From Limosilactobacillus reuteri (GTDB taxonomy: Bacteria; Bacillota; Bacilli; Lactobacillales; Lactobacillaceae): a stretch of DNA of 64,000 nucleotides. Location of the stretch: assembly GCF_034259105.1 (NCBI RefSeq), contig NZ_CP139478.1, forward strand, positions 175,001 through 239,000, given 5' to 3'. This document shows, piece after piece, positions 61,716-64,000 of this stretch (the stretch's first letter is position 1; the number at the start of each line of letters is the position of its first letter). A program made the translations under genes and the position numbers. A model generated the notes under the pieces. It had not been told where the DNA came from. It did not search any database and saw only the letters and a program-made list of their open reading frames with translations.

Positions 61716-62885
61716 ATGGAATTTATTGCAGTGTTGGCGGGGTTATTGCTTGCAACCCAGATCGTAGCACACTTATGTCGTCGCGTTGAAATTCCAGAAG
61801 TGATTGGACAAATCCTAGTTGGAATCATTGCAGGACCCGCTGTTTTAGATTGGGTTCATTTAAATTCAATGATGAATGAATTTCAGGAAATTGGGGTTAT
61901 TATCTTGATGTTCATCGCAGGATTGGAAAGCGACCTATCCTTACTAAGAAAATACTTGAAGCACGCTGTTGTTGTGGCGCTTTTGGGGGTAATTGTTCCC
62001 ATTGTAATTATGGGACCGGTAAGTTATATGTTTGGCTTTACTAAGCTTGAATCACTTTTTATCGGGGTTATTTTTGCGACAACATCTGTTAGTATTTCAG
62101 TTGCAGTATTACGTGAATTTAATCGCCTAGATAGCCGAGAGGGGGCAACAGTGCTTGGAGCAGCGGTTGCCGATGATATTATTGGTGTTATCTTGTTAAG
62201 TGTGATGATTAGTGTAATCAATGGAAGCAGCAATAGTGGTCACGGCAATGGTCAGCCTTTAGGAATTGTCCTCTTGATGCAGTTAGTGTTCTTTGGTGGA
62301 ACTTACCTATTGATTCGTTGGTTAGCACCTTACCTGATTCATATGAGTGATCGCCTATTAACAGTTGCTTCAACGTCGGTAATGGCGATGATTATCTGTT
62401 TAGGCATGGCCGCGATTGCTGATTATGTTGGCTTGAGTGGGGCTGTTGGCTCCTTCTTCGCTGGAATTGCTGTGGCTAACACCAAGCATAAAGAAGTTGT
62501 TGACCGGAGTTTTATTCCAATTGGATATGCAATGTTTATTCCGCTATTCTTTGTCAGTGTAGGCTTGAACATGCGCTTTGATAATATTGGTGAATCGTTT
62601 GTCTTTGTTATTGTAATGACAATCCTTGCATGCTTAACAAAACTGCTTGGATGTGGAGCGGGTGCTAAGCTATCTGGCTTTAGCATGCCAAGTTCTTATG
62701 TTGTCGGTAGTGGGATGGTTGCTCGTGGTGAAATGGGATTGATTACAGCCCAGATTGGTTATGAAGCACATCTTCTTTCGCCAATGTATTATTCAGATGT
62801 AATTACCGTGATTATTATCGCAACTGTATTAGCGCCATTTATTTTAAAGAATGCATTGAAACGATCAGCCAACGAACTTGAGTAA
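61716..62885 (+). CDS. CPA2-family cation/proton antiporter
   Basis: 389 aa with about 12 membrane segments and no C-terminal TrkA-type domain. The ion-site motif AAVADDIIGVILL (Asp-Asp near 148-149) and FIAGLESDLSLLRK, GSFFAGIAVANT and VARGEMGLITAQIG fit NapA/KefB-like exchangers. It would swap H+ for Na+ or K+ in pH and salt homeostasis. GGAGG-like TTGGAGGAAAAG precedes the ATG. The HelD gene begins 12 bases after its stop, suggesting an operon. Confidence 0.9.
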   Translation: MEFIAVLAGLLLATQIVAHLCRRVEIPEVIGQILVGIIAGPAVLDWVHLNSMMNEFQEIGVIILMFIAGLESDLSLLRKYLKHAVVVALLGVIVPIVIMGPVSYMFGFTKLESLFIGVIFATTSVSISVAVLREFNRLDSREGATVLGAAVADDIIGVILLSVMISVINGSSNSGHGNGQPLGIVLLMQLVFFGGTYLLIRWLAPYLIHMSDRLLTVASTSVMAMIICLGMAAIADYVGLSGAVGSFFAGIAVANTKHKEVVDRSFIPIGYAMFIPLFFVSVGLNMRFDNIGESFVFVIVMTILACLTKLLGCGAGAKLSGFSMPSSYVVGSGMVARGEMGLITAQIGYEAHLLSPMYYSDVITVIIIATVLAPFILKNALKRSANELE

Positions 62886-62897
62886 AGGGGGCTTTTG

Positions 62898-64000
62898 ATG
62901 GAAAATCATGAACGAGAAACGGAGCAAGCGCGGGTTGATAATGTTGAAAAACAAATTGACCAACAGGTAGCTGCTACCACTAAAGCTGTTGAAGATGCTC
63001 ATCGTGAAACACGGGCAGTTGAACGTAATTATAGTGAAAATGCATCTATTAACCGTTATGAAGTTGATGATATTGCTGAATCTCGGTCAATGATTGAACA
63101 GCAGCGACAATTGGTTTCACGAGCAGCGGAAAGTGAATCAATTCTAAAGCACCAGTTAAGAACTTTGAAAAACTTAAAAGGGTCACCGTATTTTGGCCGG
63201 ATTGATATTCAAGATCCTGGTGAAGATAAGAGTGAAACGCTATATATTGGTACTTCTTCCTTAATGAATGAAGATAAAACAGACTTTTTAATTTATGACT
63301 GGCGGGCACCGATTTCTGGGGTTTACTATAATGGTACCCTTGGGAAAGTCAATTATGAAACGCCAGCTGGGATGCAAACCACAGAATTAAAAAAGAAACG
63401 CCAATTCACTATTAAGGATGGTAAGATCACTAACATGTTCGATACCAATGAAACGGTTGGTGATGAAGTTTTGCAAGCAGCTCTTGGAAAGCAAAATGAC
63501 CAGTATATGCATAATATTGTGGCAACAATTCAAAAAGAGCAAAATGATATTATCCGTGATACGCGTAGTGATCTTTTGCTAGTACAAGGAGTGGCTGGTT
63601 CAGGAAAGACTTCAGCGATCCTTCAACGAATTGCATACTTGCTTTATCATAGTCGAACAGAATTGAATGCTGACCAGATTGTCCTCTTTAGTCCCAATAA
63701 TTTATTTAGCCACTACATTTCTGAAGTTTTGCCAAGTCTTGGTGAAAGAAATATGCGGCAAGTAACATTAGAAGGGTTTATCCGGCGGCGTTTTGAAGGC
63801 TTGCAAGTAGAAACATTATTTGATCGCTACGAAGAACGGCAAAAACCTGAAAATGCTTCTCATGTTGTGGCTGACTTTATTGAAAGCGAATCTTTTATGA
63901 CGTCAATTGCACATTATGTCGAGAAAATGACAATTGAGGATTTGCAGTTTGCTGATATTCGCTTTAATGGTCAAGTTTTCTTTTCAGCTGACCACGTCAA
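62898..64000 (+). CDS. helD: HelD-like UvrD/Rep-family ATPase (RNA polymerase recycling), 3' end outside the window
   Basis: The first 367 codons are present; the gene runs past the right edge. A long N-terminal coiled coil (about residues 1-90, rich in Glu, Gln and Arg) is followed by a KNLKGSPYFGRIDIQDPGED and DFLIYDWRAPISGVYYN region, and by Walker A GVAGSGKTSAILQR (near 236). These are the marks of HelD, which uses an N-terminal arm to pry RNA polymerase from DNA. GGGGGC lies upstream of the ATG. The C-terminal helicase domains are outside the window. Confidence 0.88.
   Translation, partial: MENHERETEQARVDNVEKQIDQQVAATTKAVEDAHRETRAVERNYSENASINRYEVDDIAESRSMIEQQRQLVSRAAESESILKHQLRTLKNLKGSPYFGRIDIQDPGEDKSETLYIGTSSLMNEDKTDFLIYDWRAPISGVYYNGTLGKVNYETPAGMQTTELKKKRQFTIKDGKITNMFDTNETVGDEVLQAALGKQNDQYMHNIVATIQKEQNDIIRDTRSDLLLVQGVAGSGKTSAILQRIAYLLYHSRTELNADQIVLFSPNNLFSHYISEVLPSLGERNMRQVTLEGFIRRRFEGLQVETLFDRYEERQKPENASHVVADFIESESFMTSIAHYVEKMTIEDLQFADIRFNGQVFFSADHV

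Noticed and set aside
1..64000. CRISPR arrays, rRNA operons, prophage or plasmid replication genes
   Set aside because: No regularly spaced repeats, no rRNA sequence, and no phage structural or replication genes were seen.

Overview
The window reads as chromosomal DNA of a lactic acid bacterium, most likely Limosilactobacillus (L. reuteri or a close relative). This is inferred from moderate AT-richness, strong AGGAGG-type ribosome binding sites, a methionine T-box, an L-2-hydroxyisocaproate dehydrogenase-like gene, an isoleucine 2-epimerase-like gene and Lactobacillaceae-type insertion sequences. No marker gene fixes the species.

Mobile DNA dominates. There are four near-identical 1910-base group IIC introns (7996, 22012, 29950 on the minus strand, 38803), each immediately downstream of a rho-independent terminator. 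There are three identical-length 1279-bp IS30-type elements (18649, 28365, 53519), two ISLpl1-like IS30 elements (one cut by the left edge, one at 14248), another IS30-family element (10862) and an IS1380-family element (51814). Gene decay is extensive: an MHS-family transporter and an NmrA-like oxidoreductase are split by IS insertions whose ancestral reading frames can be rebuilt. A phosphopentomutase-like gene carries a 122-bp tandem duplication. An L-HicDH-like gene and a second NmrA-like gene have single-base homopolymer frameshifts, and one intron-encoded reverse transcriptase is frameshifted.

Layout. 0.7-3.6 kb: NAD salvage (NrtR-like regulator, pncB, pncA). 4.0-7.7 kb: ADP-ribosylglycohydrolase, NCS1 permease and PfkB kinase, resembling E. 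coli yegTUV, then an HxlR regulator. 7.8-12.4 kb: a structured attenuator-like leader, an intron and the broken MHS transporter. 12.5-21 kb: SDR, cytochrome b5-like protein, an NhaC-family antiporter behind a Tyr-codon leader peptide and attenuator, a CDF transporter, a hydrolase and a PsiE-like protein. 21-28 kb: divergent triosephosphate isomerase, tRNA-His, aldo/keto reductase, PAP2 phosphatase and a large PLD-helicase. 31-42 kb: RclA-like flavoprotein, SemiSWEET, degenerate exonuclease, metzincin, P1B ATPase, broken deoB-like gene, and an Rrf2 regulator with its oxidoreductase. 42-51 kb: OpuC-type osmoprotectant ABC transporter, msrB, ClC, a small hydrophobic type I toxin-like gene, an M20 peptidase and the metQNI methionine importer under a T-box. 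54-64 kb: broken L-HicDH, MFS exporter, FMN-binding protein, Nth, amino-acid permease plus isoleucine-epimerase-like enzyme, tRNA-Thr, a cation/proton antiporter and the start of HelD.

The best leads are the NhaC leader (a 19-codon peptide with four Tyr codons followed by mutually exclusive RNA hairpins and a terminator), a 36-aa hydrophobic toxin candidate whose start region is perfectly complementary to its own 3' end, the 122-bp duplication in the deoB-like gene, an unidentified structured leader before the MHS gene, and a palindromic 174-bp repeat at 57.2 kb. All functional calls come from reading the sequence; no database search was run.
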